Of a stretch of DNA of 64,000 nt, positions 34,347-45,555 are shown piece after piece. Where the stretch lies: NCBI GenBank assembly GCA_016858145.1, contig JAEHOE010000080.1:536565-600564 (forward strand), given 5' to 3'. The position numbers were made by a program, and so were the translations under genes. Each line of letters opens with the position of its first letter. Positions within the stretch are counted from its first letter, which is position 1. This DNA comes from Edaphochlamys debaryana. Its lineage: Eukaryota > Chlorophyta > Chlorophyceae > Chlamydomonadales. A model generated the notes under the pieces. The model searched no databases, was not told the DNA's origin, and saw only the letters and a list, made by a program, of their open reading frames with translations.

Positions 34347-36558
34347 CGCAGCTCGGGCTTGGTTCAGGACCCAGGAGGGCTTCAGCCGGTTGGGGTGGTC
34401 TAAAGACGGCCTCGAGCTTGCGACCCGAACTGGGTTGGGGTCGTCCTCTGCGGAGCGGGGGGAGGGGAAGGGCGCTAAGTGGGTCAGAAAGGGTGTCGCA
34501 GAGGAACCTGCCAGTCGCAGTTGCTGGTTCTGAAGGGGGATCCCGAGGGCACTTGGGGTTCCTAGCGTTCGGGGATCGGCAAAGGGGCCTCGGCCTGGGC
34601 GCATGGTTTGTGCTACCCCCACCCTTGGTCAATGCGAATGCCCATACCCATCGCCTTGAAGTAATGTGCTAGGCTCTGTAAAACACGGCGAAAGGCCCGC
34701 CCGGTCGAGAACCAAGGCATCCCGCCGGAAACCTCGGCATCCCGGTGCTCACCGCGTCTCGAGCAGGGGTTGCGCAGCTCTCAAGCAAGCTGCCGACGCA
34801 GCCCTTCGGACCACACGCGACACGTATGTGTAACTATTCTCCTCAGCAGGTCTCCTCGCCGGCTCAGCGCGAAGCGGGTGAGGCGCAACGGACCAAGTGT
34901 CACGCGATGGGCGATTATTGTGTCGCCGGGGGGGTCCTGTTGTGATTTACGTGTTGCGACTGAAAAGGCGCTCCGCGGCCGCTGCTTTTGCAGTTCCGTC
35001 GCGCGAATGCAGCATGCGCGGGCTGTTGAATCCGGATCTCGGGCTCGGCCTCGACTCAGTTCGCTTGCCCAAGCTCCTGGCTCCGGTTGCCCTCTAGCTC
35101 AGCCGGCGAAGGCAGGGCGGTGTCGTGAGCCTTGCCTGGCATCATGGCTGCCTAGGGGGGATGCTGGTCCCTGGCATCCCCATCGCCCACGAGATGCCCT
35201 GCCATGCCCCACAGACCCGTCAAGCGTCAATTGAACCACATCTGTGCAATATAACATCGGGCATTGTCTGTCCAGTAACTTGCCCGGCAAGGGCAGAGTC
35301 GGCTGGTCCCTGACTCTTCAGATGCCCAGGCGACACCACCGCTGAGCACACGGCTGGTCACTGAGCGGCGAGATAATTACCGTTCATCGCATGTATTCAT
35401 TGTATTGTGCCCTATGAGGCGCGGGGATGGAAGGCGGGCCTGAAAGCGCACCGGGGAGACGCCTTTGGGTGGCCGCGTGTGTGCCTGGGGCCGGGTCAGC
35501 ATGCCGACCTTTTACCACATGTCCCGAGCCCCCTTACACCACTGAAAGGTTCGAGTGCCTTCTAGCGTGTCATCGTGTGGGGTGACGCTGGGCATTGTAG
35601 CATTGTCGCGGCCTGTCGCGGCACCCAACTTCCCAAACCCCCCCCGGCCGACGACCGTCGAACCCCACGCAGTACCCGCCCTGATCAGGGCAACCTTGGT
35701 GTGGCCCGCATGGTTTGCAGGAGAGAAAGTCCACACGCCGTGCCCATCAGTCCTGTCTGTCCAGTGACATGCGAGCGGCATACCGGACATACTGCACACC
35801 TCTCCACGTGCACGCTCATCAGTACCCCTGCCGACCCCCAGACCCCCGCCCTGATGCCCCACAGCACGGCCCCGCATGCCCCCATGCACCCGCTCCCTAG
35901 TCCTCCGCCTCGGCCTCAACCTCCAACTGCTTGCCGCGCGTGCAGTCAGGGCCCCTGCCAGGCCGCTCGCGAGATCCCAAGCGGGGCTCCTGCGAGGCCG
36001 CTCGCACGCCTGTGGAACCGCCGCACCCGTGCACTCCAGTCCGGCCCCCGTCCTGGGAGCCATCATACCCGCCCTGCACCGCGAACACCCCTCACCTACG
36101 GCCTCCCTGGAAGTCAAGCGCAGGCGCCGGGGTGCACCCCGCACCCCTCCTGCCCTACATCGCAAAGACGCCCTCCTGGATTTCCCACAGCCATGAGCCG
36201 AGCGGCACCCACGAGGCCGTAGCTGCCCTGGCACGCGCACCTCAGTCCTGCCCCACTCCTGCCCCCAACCGGGGCCCCTGCCAGGCCGCTCGAGTTCGCA
36301 TTAGGTCATCCCACATCGCGAACACACACACCCCTTCGGCCTCCCTAGCTCTCCCGCGCAGGCGCCGGGGTGCAGCCGCACACCTCGTCCACCCGTGCTG
36401 CCCTCGTCAGGCCTGCGCCGAGGCTCAGGCCAGGCCGCCCCGCCCACCCCAAGCACGCCTCCGCTTCCCCGTTCCCCCGCTGCTGCTGCCACCGCTGCTT
36501 ACCCCTCGCCAGGCTCAGGCCTTTCTGGTCCGGTACTCCCAGTACGCTCTCGGCTTGA
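34347..36558. other. Array spacer 1
   Basis: About 2.2 kb between gene copies 1 and 2. It must hold the promoter of copy 1 and the 3' UTR of copy 2, both minus. A minus-strand TGTAA lies at 35531-35535, about 1 kb beyond the copy 2 stop. The open frames here appear in both array units by duplication only, which is no evidence of coding. Confidence 0.5.
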
Positions 36559-39100
36559 CTAGATCATCAACCATTGACGACCTGGGGAGGAAGGCATGAA
36601 GGGCGTAGTGCGAGTTTGGCGGGAAAGGTTTGTGTCCGCAAGATAGAGCTTGAGCGAAGCCGTAGATTCCCTTTTCAAACCCTGTCCCTTTCGACCGCCT
36701 CCCCTGCCAGCCCGCTGCCCGTGCCTCACCGTAGATGGCGGCAGCGACGACCACGCGGATGAAGCTGCCGAGCGCCACGGCACCCGCAAGCCCCTCGACG
36801 ATGAACAAAGCGAGCGCCAGCACCATCAGCATCGAGGAACAGAACATCTGAGCGAACCACGGCTTGTAGTGGCGACGAGGGGGCGCGGTCCATACCAGAG
36901 CCCAGATAGCAAGCAGCAGCAGGAGGATCACGGGCTCGCAGCAGCGGGCGCGATCTGTTGGGGCGGAAGCACGAAGCACAGGTATGGGGGCAGACGGGTA
37001 GCTCGGCCGCAAGGCAACACCTCTCCTTAAGATGCCCCCCAACCCCTCCCACCTGTCCCCTGCGCAGCTGCTTCCCCACACCACACGCACTTCACGCCGC
37101 CCCCGGCCTCACCCAGGATGGGCATGATGTGAGGGGGCACCGCCAGGCCGTCGTGCTCCAGCATCCCCGCCAGGCAGAGGCCGACATCCACCACCATGTA
37201 GGAGAGGGACACCACGTGCTCTGAGGAGGGCCAGGAGGAGTTGAAAGGGAGTGAAGACGCAGGAGGACGTGGAGAGGGCGACAGGGTGTCGCAGAACCGG
37301 CTGCCTTGCGGGATTGAGTGTGCAAAAGAGTATGACCGGCTGCCATGCGCAGAGTCGGCGATTTCGGATTTATGCAGGTGAGGACATACTCATGTAGGGT
37401 TTTCTGGTTACCCACCCATGAAGCACACAGCCGTCTCCACCCCTGCCTCCGTCCGAGCCATAGCTTCCGCGTACGCAGCCTCCGCCTCTGCCCTCGCCGC
37501 CGCCTCCGCGGCCTCCGCCTTCCACACGGCGGCGCTCAGCGGTGCCTCCAGCCACGGAAGCGCCGAGGCGGAGGCGGGGACGCGGCTGGCGGCCTGCGCC
37601 AGGGCCTCAGCGGCCTCATCGCTGTAGGGGCAGCCCAGCTTGCGCAGGCACTGCATCATGTGCAGGTCGCCGTGAGACGCAGCATCGCGGAACGCCCGGT
37701 AGTGCTCCTGAGGTCATGGGGCATGGAGGTTCCCAGGAATGCGGTCTTGGCCCTCCGGCCACAGACTACAGCAGCCCTAGCACTTGCACCCCCTCGTAAT
37801 GTAGCATATACGCGCACGTGAAGTCCCTCGCAATAAAGTGGCCGTTACAACCCACCTCAGCCCAAGAACCCTTCTCAAAAACCAGCTCTACCGCCTCCTC
37901 GCAGCCGGTTCCAGCCGCTGTAGGCCACCAGTAGCCCCTGTACCCGTCCCACCCCGGGGCGGCGGTGTCCAGCAGCCCCGGGAGGGCCTTGAGCAGAGCC
38001 ACACTGCCGGAGCGGGCCGCAGCAATCGCGATGGACCCACGCAGCCGCAGGGCCGCGGCTCCGTAGGTCTCCAGCAGCCATTCCACCACGGGTAAGGCGC
38101 CTTCCTCGACAGCTAGGCTGAAGCATAGGGCGGGGTCAGCCATGCAGCCCGCCTCGTGCAGGGCCTGCAGCATCCCCACACCGCCGCGGCTCCCCAACCA
38201 GGGCCCATCGGGCCGCACCCCGCGGCTCAGCAGGTGGCGCACGGCCTCCACGTGCCCACACGCAGCGGCAGCGCGGAAATGGCAGGATCCGAGTGCCGCC
38301 GGCTCCATCTGGGTCAGCCGGGTCACGGCAAGCACCGCGTGGGGGCCCTGGTAGAACTCAAGCCGCGTGGCGAGGAGTGACAACCTCCGCACAGACTGGC
38401 CAGGCCCCGCAAGGTCCCGCTAGTCCTTCAAGCGCCCGAGTTCAGAAGTCCATGGGATGCGCGTGTTGCGCACGTTTGCATCCTCCGGCTCCCAGCCCCA
38501 CAGGATGCCGTCCACGGCCCCAAGGTCCCCGCTCGCGGCCTTGGCCTCCTGCTTTTCGCTCCAACCCTCTGCAGCTGCGGGCGCCAGCCAGGCCCGCGCC
38601 TCCCTGCCGACCGCTGGCCCCGGCCCCGCTGCGCTGATCAGGCACAGGCAGGCCAGGCGGACGAGACCCGGGCAGCCGAGCACCTCGACCAGCCAGCGGC
38701 ACGTTGCGAGCCGGCCGGCGGAGGCAGCGGCAATCAGCACCTCCAGGGGAGGCGGCGACAGCCCTGCCGCCACCACCGCCCCCTCCAGGCCCTCCCGGCT
38801 GCAGTCTGCCGCAACGCAGCGGCAGAGCAGCTCCACCCGCTGCCGCCGCGTCAGGCGGCGGCACATGACCCGCGCTTGGAGCCGGGCCTCGGGGAACGCA
38901 AGCAGCCCAGACTTGAACGCGGCGCTGAGGCTGACAGTGCGGGGGACGGGCTGGCCGTTGCTATCAAAGGCTGCGCCCGCCGCCTTGTTGACGCGGATGA
39001 GGTTCCACGCCGTTTGGCTGGGGCCCAAGAACACGGCGACATGGCCCAGAAGTTCAGGCGATTGCCACACGTCGGCCACCGGGTCGCTCGGAGGCGCCAT
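36559..39100 (-). pseudogene. F-box-like/ankyrin/membrane protein gene, copy 2 (one nonsense codon)
   Basis: Exons 37784-39100, 37416-37707, 37113-37220, 36730-36954, 36559-36581; junction phases 0,1,1,1 all match. Length would be 654 aa. The only defect is a TAG at 38420-38422 (codon 227), between the first and second ankyrin blocks, where copy 3 has CAG. C-terminal exons encode a first hydrophobic segment (VILLLLLAIWALVW, about 580-594) and a second longer one (MLMVLALALFIVEGLAGAVA, about 614-650), so the product would be an ankyrin protein anchored in a membrane. Upstream ATGs in frame exist, but the F-box-like homology starts at MAPPSDPV. It may be expressed as a truncated 226-aa protein or read through. 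Confidence 0.65.
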
Positions 39101-41312
39101 CGCAGCTCGGGCTTGGTTCAGGACCCAGGAGGGCTTCAGCCGGTTGGGGTGGTCTAAAGACGGCCTCGAGCTTGCGACCGAACTGGGTTGGGGTCGTCCT
39201 CTGCGGAGCGGGGGGAGGGGAAGGGCGCTAAGTGGGTCAGAAAGGGTTGTCGCAGAGGAACCTGCCAGTCGCAGTTGCTGGTTCTGAAGGGGGATCCCGA
39301 GGGCACTTGGGGTTCCTAGCGTTCGGGGATCGGCAAAGGGGCCTCGGCCTGGGCGCATGGTTTGTGCTACCCCCACCCTTGGTCAATGCGAATGCCCATA
39401 CCCATCGCCTTGAAGTAATGTGCTAGGCTCTGTAAAACACGGCGAAAGGCCCCGCCCGGTCGAGAACCAAGGCATCCCGCCGGAAACCTCGGCATCCCGG
39501 TGCTCACCGCGTCTCGAGCAGGGGTTGCGCAGCTCTCAAGCAAGCTGCCGACGCAGCCCTTCGGACCACACGCGACACGTATGTGTAACTATTCTCCTCA
39601 GCAGGTCTCCTCGCCGGCTCAGCGCGAAGCGGGTGAGGCGCAACGGACCAAGTGTCACGCGATGGGCGATTATTGTGTCGCCGGGGGGGTCCTGTTGTGA
39701 TTTACGTGTTGCGACTGAAAAGGCGCTCCGCGGCCGCTGCTTTTGCAGTTCCGTCGCGCGAATGCAGCATGCGCGGGCTGTTGAATCCGGATCTCGGGCT
39801 CGGCCTCGACTCAGTTCGCTTGCCCAAGCTCCTGGCTCCGGTTGCCCTCTAGCTCAGCCGGCGAAGGCAGGGCGGTGTCGTGAGCCTTGCCTGGCATCAT
39901 GGCTGCCTAGGGGGGATGCTGGTCCCTGGCATCCCCATCGCCCACGAGATGCCCTGCCATGCCCCACAGACCCGTCAAGCGTCAATTGAACCACATCTGT
40001 GCAATATAACATCGGGCATTGTCTGTCCAGTAACTTGCCCGGCAAGGGCAGAGTCGGCTGGTCCCTGACTCTTCAGATGCCCAGGCGACACCACCGCTGA
40101 GCACACGGCTGGTCACTGAGCGGCGAGATAATTACCGTTCATCGCATGTATTCATTGTATTGTGCCCTATGAGGCGCGGGGATGGAAGGCGGGCCTGAAA
40201 GCGCACCGGGGAGACGCCTTTGGGTGGCCGCGTGTGTGCCTGGGGCCGGGTCAGCATGCCGACCTTTTACCACATGTCCCGAGCCCCCTTACACCACTGA
40301 AAGGTTCGAGTGCCTTCTAGCGTGTCATCGTGTGGGGTGACGCTGGGCATTGTAGCATTGTCGCGGCCTGTCGCGGCACCCAACTTCCCAAACCCCCCCC
40401 GGCCGACGACCGTCGAACCCCACGCAGTACCCGCCCTGATCAGGGCAACCTTGGTGTGGCCCGCATGGTTTGCAGGAGAGAAAGTCCACACGCCGTGCCC
40501 ATCAGTCCTGTCTGTCCAGTGACATGCGAGCGGCATACCGGACATACTGCACACCTCTCCACGTGCACGCTCATCAGTACCCCTGCCGACCCCCAGACCC
40601 CCGCCCTGATGCCCCACAGCACGGCCCCGCATGCCCCCATGCACCCGCTCCCTAGTCCTCCGCCTCGGCCTCAACCTCCAACTGCTTGCCGCGCGTGCAG
40701 TCAGGGCCCCTGCCAGGCCGCTCGCGAGATCCCAAGCGGGGCTCCTGCGAGGCCGCTCGCACGCCTGTGGAACCGCCGCACCCGTGCACTCCAGTCCGGC
40801 CCCCGTCCTGGGAGCCATCATACCCGCCCTGCACCGCGAACACCCCTCACCTACGGCCTCCCTGGAAGTCAAGCGCAGGCGCCGGGGTGCACCCCGCACC
40901 CCTCCTGCCCTACATCGCAAAGACGCCCTCCTGGATTTCCCACAGCCATGAGCCGAGCGGCACCCACGAGGCCGTAGCTGCCCTGGCACGCGCACCTCAG
41001 TCCTGCCCCACTCCTGCCCCCAACCGGGGCCCCTGCCAGGCCGCTCGAGTTCGCATTAGGTCATCCCACATCGCGAACACACACACCCCTTCGGCCTCCC
41101 TAGCTCTCCCGCGCAGGCGCCGGGGTGCAGCCGCACACCTCGTCCACCCGTGCTGCCCTCGTCAGGCCTGCGCGAGGCTCAGGCCAGGCCGCCCCGCCCA
41201 CCCCAAGCACGCCTCCGCTTCCCCGTTCCCCCGCTGCTGCTGCCACCGCTGCTTACCCCTCGCCAGGCTCAGGCCTTTCTGGTCCGGTACTCCCAGTACG
41301 CTCTCGGCTTGA
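39101..41312. other. Array spacer 2
   Basis: Near-identical copy of 34347-36558, with one-base differences (for example an extra C near 39450 and a missing C near 41171). Same candidate minus-strand TGTAA at about 40286-40290. No independent gene. Confidence 0.6.
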
Positions 41313-43844
41313 CTAGATCATCAACCATTGACGACCTGGGGAGGAAGGCATGAAGGGCGTAGTGCGAGTTTGGCGGGAAAGGTTTGTGTCCGCAAGATAG
41401 AGCTTGAGCGAAGCCGTAGATTCCCTTTTCAAACCCTGTCCCTTTCGACCGCCTCCCCTGCCAGCCCGCTGCCCGTGCCTCACCGTAGATGGCGGCAGCG
41501 ACGACCACGCGGATGAAGCTGCCGAGCGCCACGGCACCCGCAAGCCCCTCGACGATGAACAAAGCGAGCGCCAGCACCATCAGCATCGAGGAACAGAACA
41601 TCTAAGCGAACCACGGCTTGTAGTGGCGACGAGGGGGCGCGGTCCATACCAGAGCCCAGATAGCAAGCAGCAGCAGGAGGATCACGGGCTCGCAGCAGCG
41701 GGCGCGATCTGTTGGGGCGGAAGCACGAAGCACAGGTATGGGGGCAGACGGGTAGCTCGGCCGCAAGGCAACACCTCTCCTTAAGATGCCCCCCAACCCC
41801 TCCCACCTGTCCCCTGCGCAGCTGCTTCCCCACACCACACGCACTTCACGCCGCCCCCGGCCTCACCCAGGATGGGCATGATGTGAGGGGGCACCGCCAG
41901 GCCGTCGTGCTCCAGCATCCCCGCCAGGCAGAGGCTGACATCCACCACCATGTAGGAGAGGGACACCACGTGCTCTGAGGAGGGCCAGGAGGAGTTGAAA
42001 GGGAGTGAAGACGCAGGAGGACGTGGAGAGGGCGACAGGGTGTCGCAGAACCGGCTGCCTTGCGGGATTGAGTGTGCAAAAGAGTATGACCGGCTGCCAT
42101 GCGCAGAGTCGGCGATTTCGGATTTATGCAGGTGAGGACATACTCATGTAGGGTTTTCTGGTTACCCACCCATGAAGCACACAGCCGTCTCCACCCCTGC
42201 CTCCGTCCGAGCCATAGCTTCCGCGTACGCAGCCTCCGCCTCCGCCCTCGCCGCCGCCTCCGCGGCCTCCGCCTTCCACACGGCGGCGCTCAGCGGTGCC
42301 TCCAGCCACGGAAGCGCCGAGGCGGAGGCGGGGACGCGGCTGGCGGCCTGCGCCAGGGCCTCAGCGGCCTCATCGCTGTAGGGGCAGCCCAGCTTGCGCA
42401 GGCACTGCATCATGTGCAGGTCGCCGTGAGACGCAGCATCGCGGAACGCCCGGTAGTGCTCCTGAGGTCATGGGGCATGGAGGTTCCCAGGAATGCGGTC
42501 TTGGCCCTCCGGCCACAGACTACAGCAGCCCTAGCACTTGCACCCCCTCGTAATGTAGCATATACGCGCACGTGAAGTCCCTCGCAATAAAGTGGCCGTT
42601 ACAACCCACCTCAGCCCAAGAACCCTTCTCAAAAACCAGCTCTACCGCCTCCTCGCAGCCGGTTCCAGCCGCTGTAGGCCACCAGTAGCCCCTGTACCCG
42701 TCCCACCCCGGGGCGGCGGTGTCCAGCAGCCCCGGGAGGGCCTTGAGCAGAGCCACACTGCCGGAGCGGGCCGCAGCAATCGCGATGGACCCACGCAGCC
42801 GCAGGGCCGCGGCTCCAGCAGCCATTCCACCACGGGTAAGGCGCCTTCCTCGACAGCTAGGCTGAAGCATAGGGCGGGGTCAGCCATGCAGCCCGCCTCG
42901 TGCAGGGCCTGCAGCATCCCCACACCGCCGCGGCTCCCCAACCAGGGCCCATCGGGCCGCACCCCGCGGCTCAGCAGGTGGCGCACGGCCTCCACGTGCC
43001 CACACGCAGCGGCAGCGCGGAAATGGCAGGATCCGAGTGCCGCCGGCTCCATCTGGGTCAGCCGGGTCACGGCAAGCGCCGCGTGGGGGCCCTGGTAGAA
43101 CTCCGGCCGCGTGGCGAGGAGTGACAACCTCCGCACAGACTGGCCAGGCCCCGCAAGGTCCCGCTGGTCCTTCAAGCGCCCGAGTTCAGAAGTCCATGGG
43201 ATGCGCGTGTTGCGCACGTTTGCATCCTCCGGCTCCCAGCCCCACAGGATGCCGTCCACGGCCCCAAGGTCCCCGCTCGCGGCCTTGGCCTCCTGCTCCT
43301 CGCTCCAACCCTCTGCAGCTGCGGGCGCCAGCCAGGCCCGCGCCTCCCTGCCGACCGCTGGCCCCGGCCCCGCTGCGCTGATCAGGCACAGGCAGGCCAG
43401 GCGGACGAGACCCGGGCAGCCGAGCACCTCGACCAGCCAGCGGCACGTTGCGAGCCGGCCGGCGGAGGCAGCGGCAATCAGCACCTCCAGGGGAGGCGGC
43501 GACAGCCCTGCCGCCACCACCGCCCCCTCCAGGCCCTCCCGGCTGCAGTCTGCCGCAACGCAGCGGCAGAGCAGCTCCACCCGCTGCCGCCGCGTCAGGC
43601 GGCGGCACATGACCCGCGCTTGGAGCCGGGCCTCGGGGAACGCAAGCAGCCCAGACTTGAACGCGGCGCTGAGGCTGACAGTGCGGGGGACGGGCTGGCC
43701 GTTGCTATCAAAGGCTGCGCCTGCCGCCTTGTTGACGCGGATGAGGTTCCACGCCGTTTGGCTGGGGCCCAAGAACACGGCGACATGGCCCAGAAGTTCA
43801 GGCGATTGCCACACGTCGGCCACCGGGTCGCTCGGAGGCGCCAT
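41313..43844 (-). pseudogene. F-box-like/ankyrin/membrane protein gene, copy 3 (broken)
   Basis: Exons 42538-43844, 42170-42461, 41867-41974, 41484-41708, 41313-41335. Codon 227 is CAG (Gln) here, so the F-box-like and ankyrin halves read through. However, 10 bp (GTAGGTCTCC) present in copies 1 and 2 are deleted after 42816, between two CTCC repeats, shifting the frame inside the ankyrin region. A second lesion, TAG at 41602-41604 in exon 4 (CAG in copy 2), stops just before the long hydrophobic segment. Otherwise almost identical to copy 2. Confidence 0.65.
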
Positions 43845-45132
43845 CGCAGCTCGGGCTTGGTTCAGGACCCAGGAGGGCTTCAGCCGGTTGGGGTGGTCTA
43901 AAGACGGCCTCGAGCTTGCGACCGAACTGGGTTGGGGTCGTCCTCTGCGGAGCGGGGGGAGGGGAAGGGCGCTAAGTGGGTCAGAAAGGGTGTCGCAGAG
44001 GAACCTGCCAGTCGCAGTTGCTGGTTCTGAAGGGGGATCCCGAGGGCACTTGGGGTTCCTAGCGTTCGGGGATCGGCAAAGGGGCCTCGGCCTGGGCGCA
44101 TGGTTTGTGCTACCCCCACCCTTGGTCAATGCGAATGCCCATACCCATCGCCTTGAAGTAATGTGCTAGGCTCTGTAAAACACGGCGAAAGGCCCGCCCG
44201 GTCGAGAACCAAGGCATCCCGCCGGAAACCTCGGCATCCCGGTGCTCACCGCGTCTCGAGCAGGGGTTGCGCAGCTCTCAAGCAAGCTGCCGACGCAGCC
44301 CTTCGGACCACACGCGACACGTATGTGTAACTATTCTCCTCAGCAGGTCTCCTCGCCGGCTCAGCGCGAAGCGGGTGAGGCGCAACGGACCAAGTGTCAC
44401 GCGATGGGCGATTATTGTGTCGCCGGGGGGGTCCTGTTGTGATTTACGTGTTGCGACTGAAAAGGCGCTCCGCGGCCGCTGCTTTTGCAGTTCCGTCGCG
44501 CGAATGCAGCATGCGCGGGCTGTTGAATCCGGATCTCGGGCTCGGCCTCGACTCAGTTCGCTTGCCCAAGCTCCTGGCTCCGGTTGCCCTCTAGCTCAGC
44601 CGGCGAAGGCAGGGCGGTGTCGTGAGCCTTGCCTGGCATCATGGCTGCCTAGGGGGGATGCTGGTCCCTGGCATCCCCATCGCCCACGAGATGCCCTGCC
44701 ATGCCCCACAGACCCGTCAAGCGTCAATTGAACCACATCTGTGCAATATAACATCGGGCATTGTCTGTCCAGTAACTTGCCCGGCAAGGGCAGAGTCGGC
44801 TGGTCCCTGACTCTTCAGATGCCCAGGCGACACCACCGCTGAGCACACGGCTGAGCTATGGATTGCTCCCCGACTCGACAGAAACTCGGGGGTGGCGAGG
44901 GGGGAAAACACCGCGGGTTACGGTGTCCGGGGAGCGCACGCCACTCGCCGAAAACTTTACGCAAGTGCACATTTGCAGGCGCGCTCTTATTGCCTCCCAA
45001 ACTGCTTTTATGCATGGGCATAGCATTAGGAGGTCTTGCGCGCGATGGCGCGGTCGCCCCCGCAGGTCGGCTCGACCCCGATTGGAAGTAGACTGTTTTG
45101 CGTTGTTGCGCGCCGCAGCCCTGTGCAGGTCA
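43845..45132. other. Right end of array and unique flank
   Basis: 43845-44852 is the partial spacer of unit 3, identical to 34347-35357. After 44852 the sequence is unique, and no gene is supported on either strand up to 45132. Confidence 0.55.
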
Positions 45133-45413
45133 TCAGGCTGCTTTTATAAACGTACTGCGACCTTCAAAAGCAAGAATAACGCAACGCAGGCACAGAAGGC
45201 CGCCCAAACATGGGCATGCGCGGACGCAGCGACCAGACTCGGCTCTGCATAGCAAATCTTCATCCCGTAGGCCACTGAATACCCGATGATGACGCCGGAG
45301 GCAGGAAGGATGAGCAAGACACTTAATGAGGAGAGCTGTCCATCGCAGCTTTGCGTTTGTCGCCAGCGCGCGTCTCTGCGGAGAGCGGTGATCACGGTCA
45401 GCAGAAAACTCAT
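45133..45413 (-). CDS. Hydrophobic ORF, possible membrane-protein exon truncated by satellite
   Basis: Minus-strand open frame with two hydrophobic segments, LSSLSVLLILPASGVIIGYS (first) and FCACVALFLLLKV (second), ending in a stop at 45133-45135. Such segments are rare by chance in the surrounding Arg/Pro/Gly-rich frames. Its upstream (minus-sense) side runs directly into the 189-bp satellite. It may be the C-terminal exon of another membrane-anchored ankyrin-like gene whose body is beyond or replaced by the satellite. No homology recognised. Confidence 0.3.
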
Positions 45414-45555
45414 ATGGCAGAGGAGTTGGCGGAGGCAGGGGCCCCGTGGGCGGGGTCTCGGTCACCTCCGGGTGTGGGTGGGTAGCACGGCGTCGGGGGG
45501 AGGGGGCGGCCTGGGCTTTGCTGACCCCCCTGCAGTGCATGCCCAGCTTGCTGCG
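45414..45555. other. Junction into the 189-bp satellite
   Basis: GC-rich sequence with no gene. It changes gradually into the first, strongly diverged satellite monomer, as is common for edge monomers. Confidence 0.5.

Larger units (their letters stand above)
32240..44852. repeat. Tandem array, unit about 4754 bp, about 2.65 copies
   Basis: Units begin at about 32240, 36995 and 41749; the last is cut at about 44852, where identity with 35357 stops at CACACGGCTG. Units 1 and 2 are nearly identical from about 32560 rightward. To the left of about 32290 unit 1 diverges sharply (substitutions and indels through 30600), so the duplication joined onto an older, diverged paralogue. Each unit has one ankyrin-family gene on minus and about 2.2 kb of spacer. 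Confidence 0.92.

Noticed and set aside
35512..36240. 242-codon minus frame (also at 40267-40995)
   Set aside because: Conserved between units only because the units are recent duplicates. Translation is Arg/Gly-rich without domain features or splice logic.
36559..36561. TAG as a fully reassigned Gln codon
   Set aside because: This TAG ends copy 2 at the position where copy 1 has TGA, so at least here TAG acts as a stop. Kept only as a low-interest check.
32240..44852. LTR retrotransposon or other autonomous mobile element explaining the 4.75-kb unit
   Set aside because: No terminal repeats, reverse transcriptase, integrase or transposase frames; units join head to tail as in unequal crossing-over.
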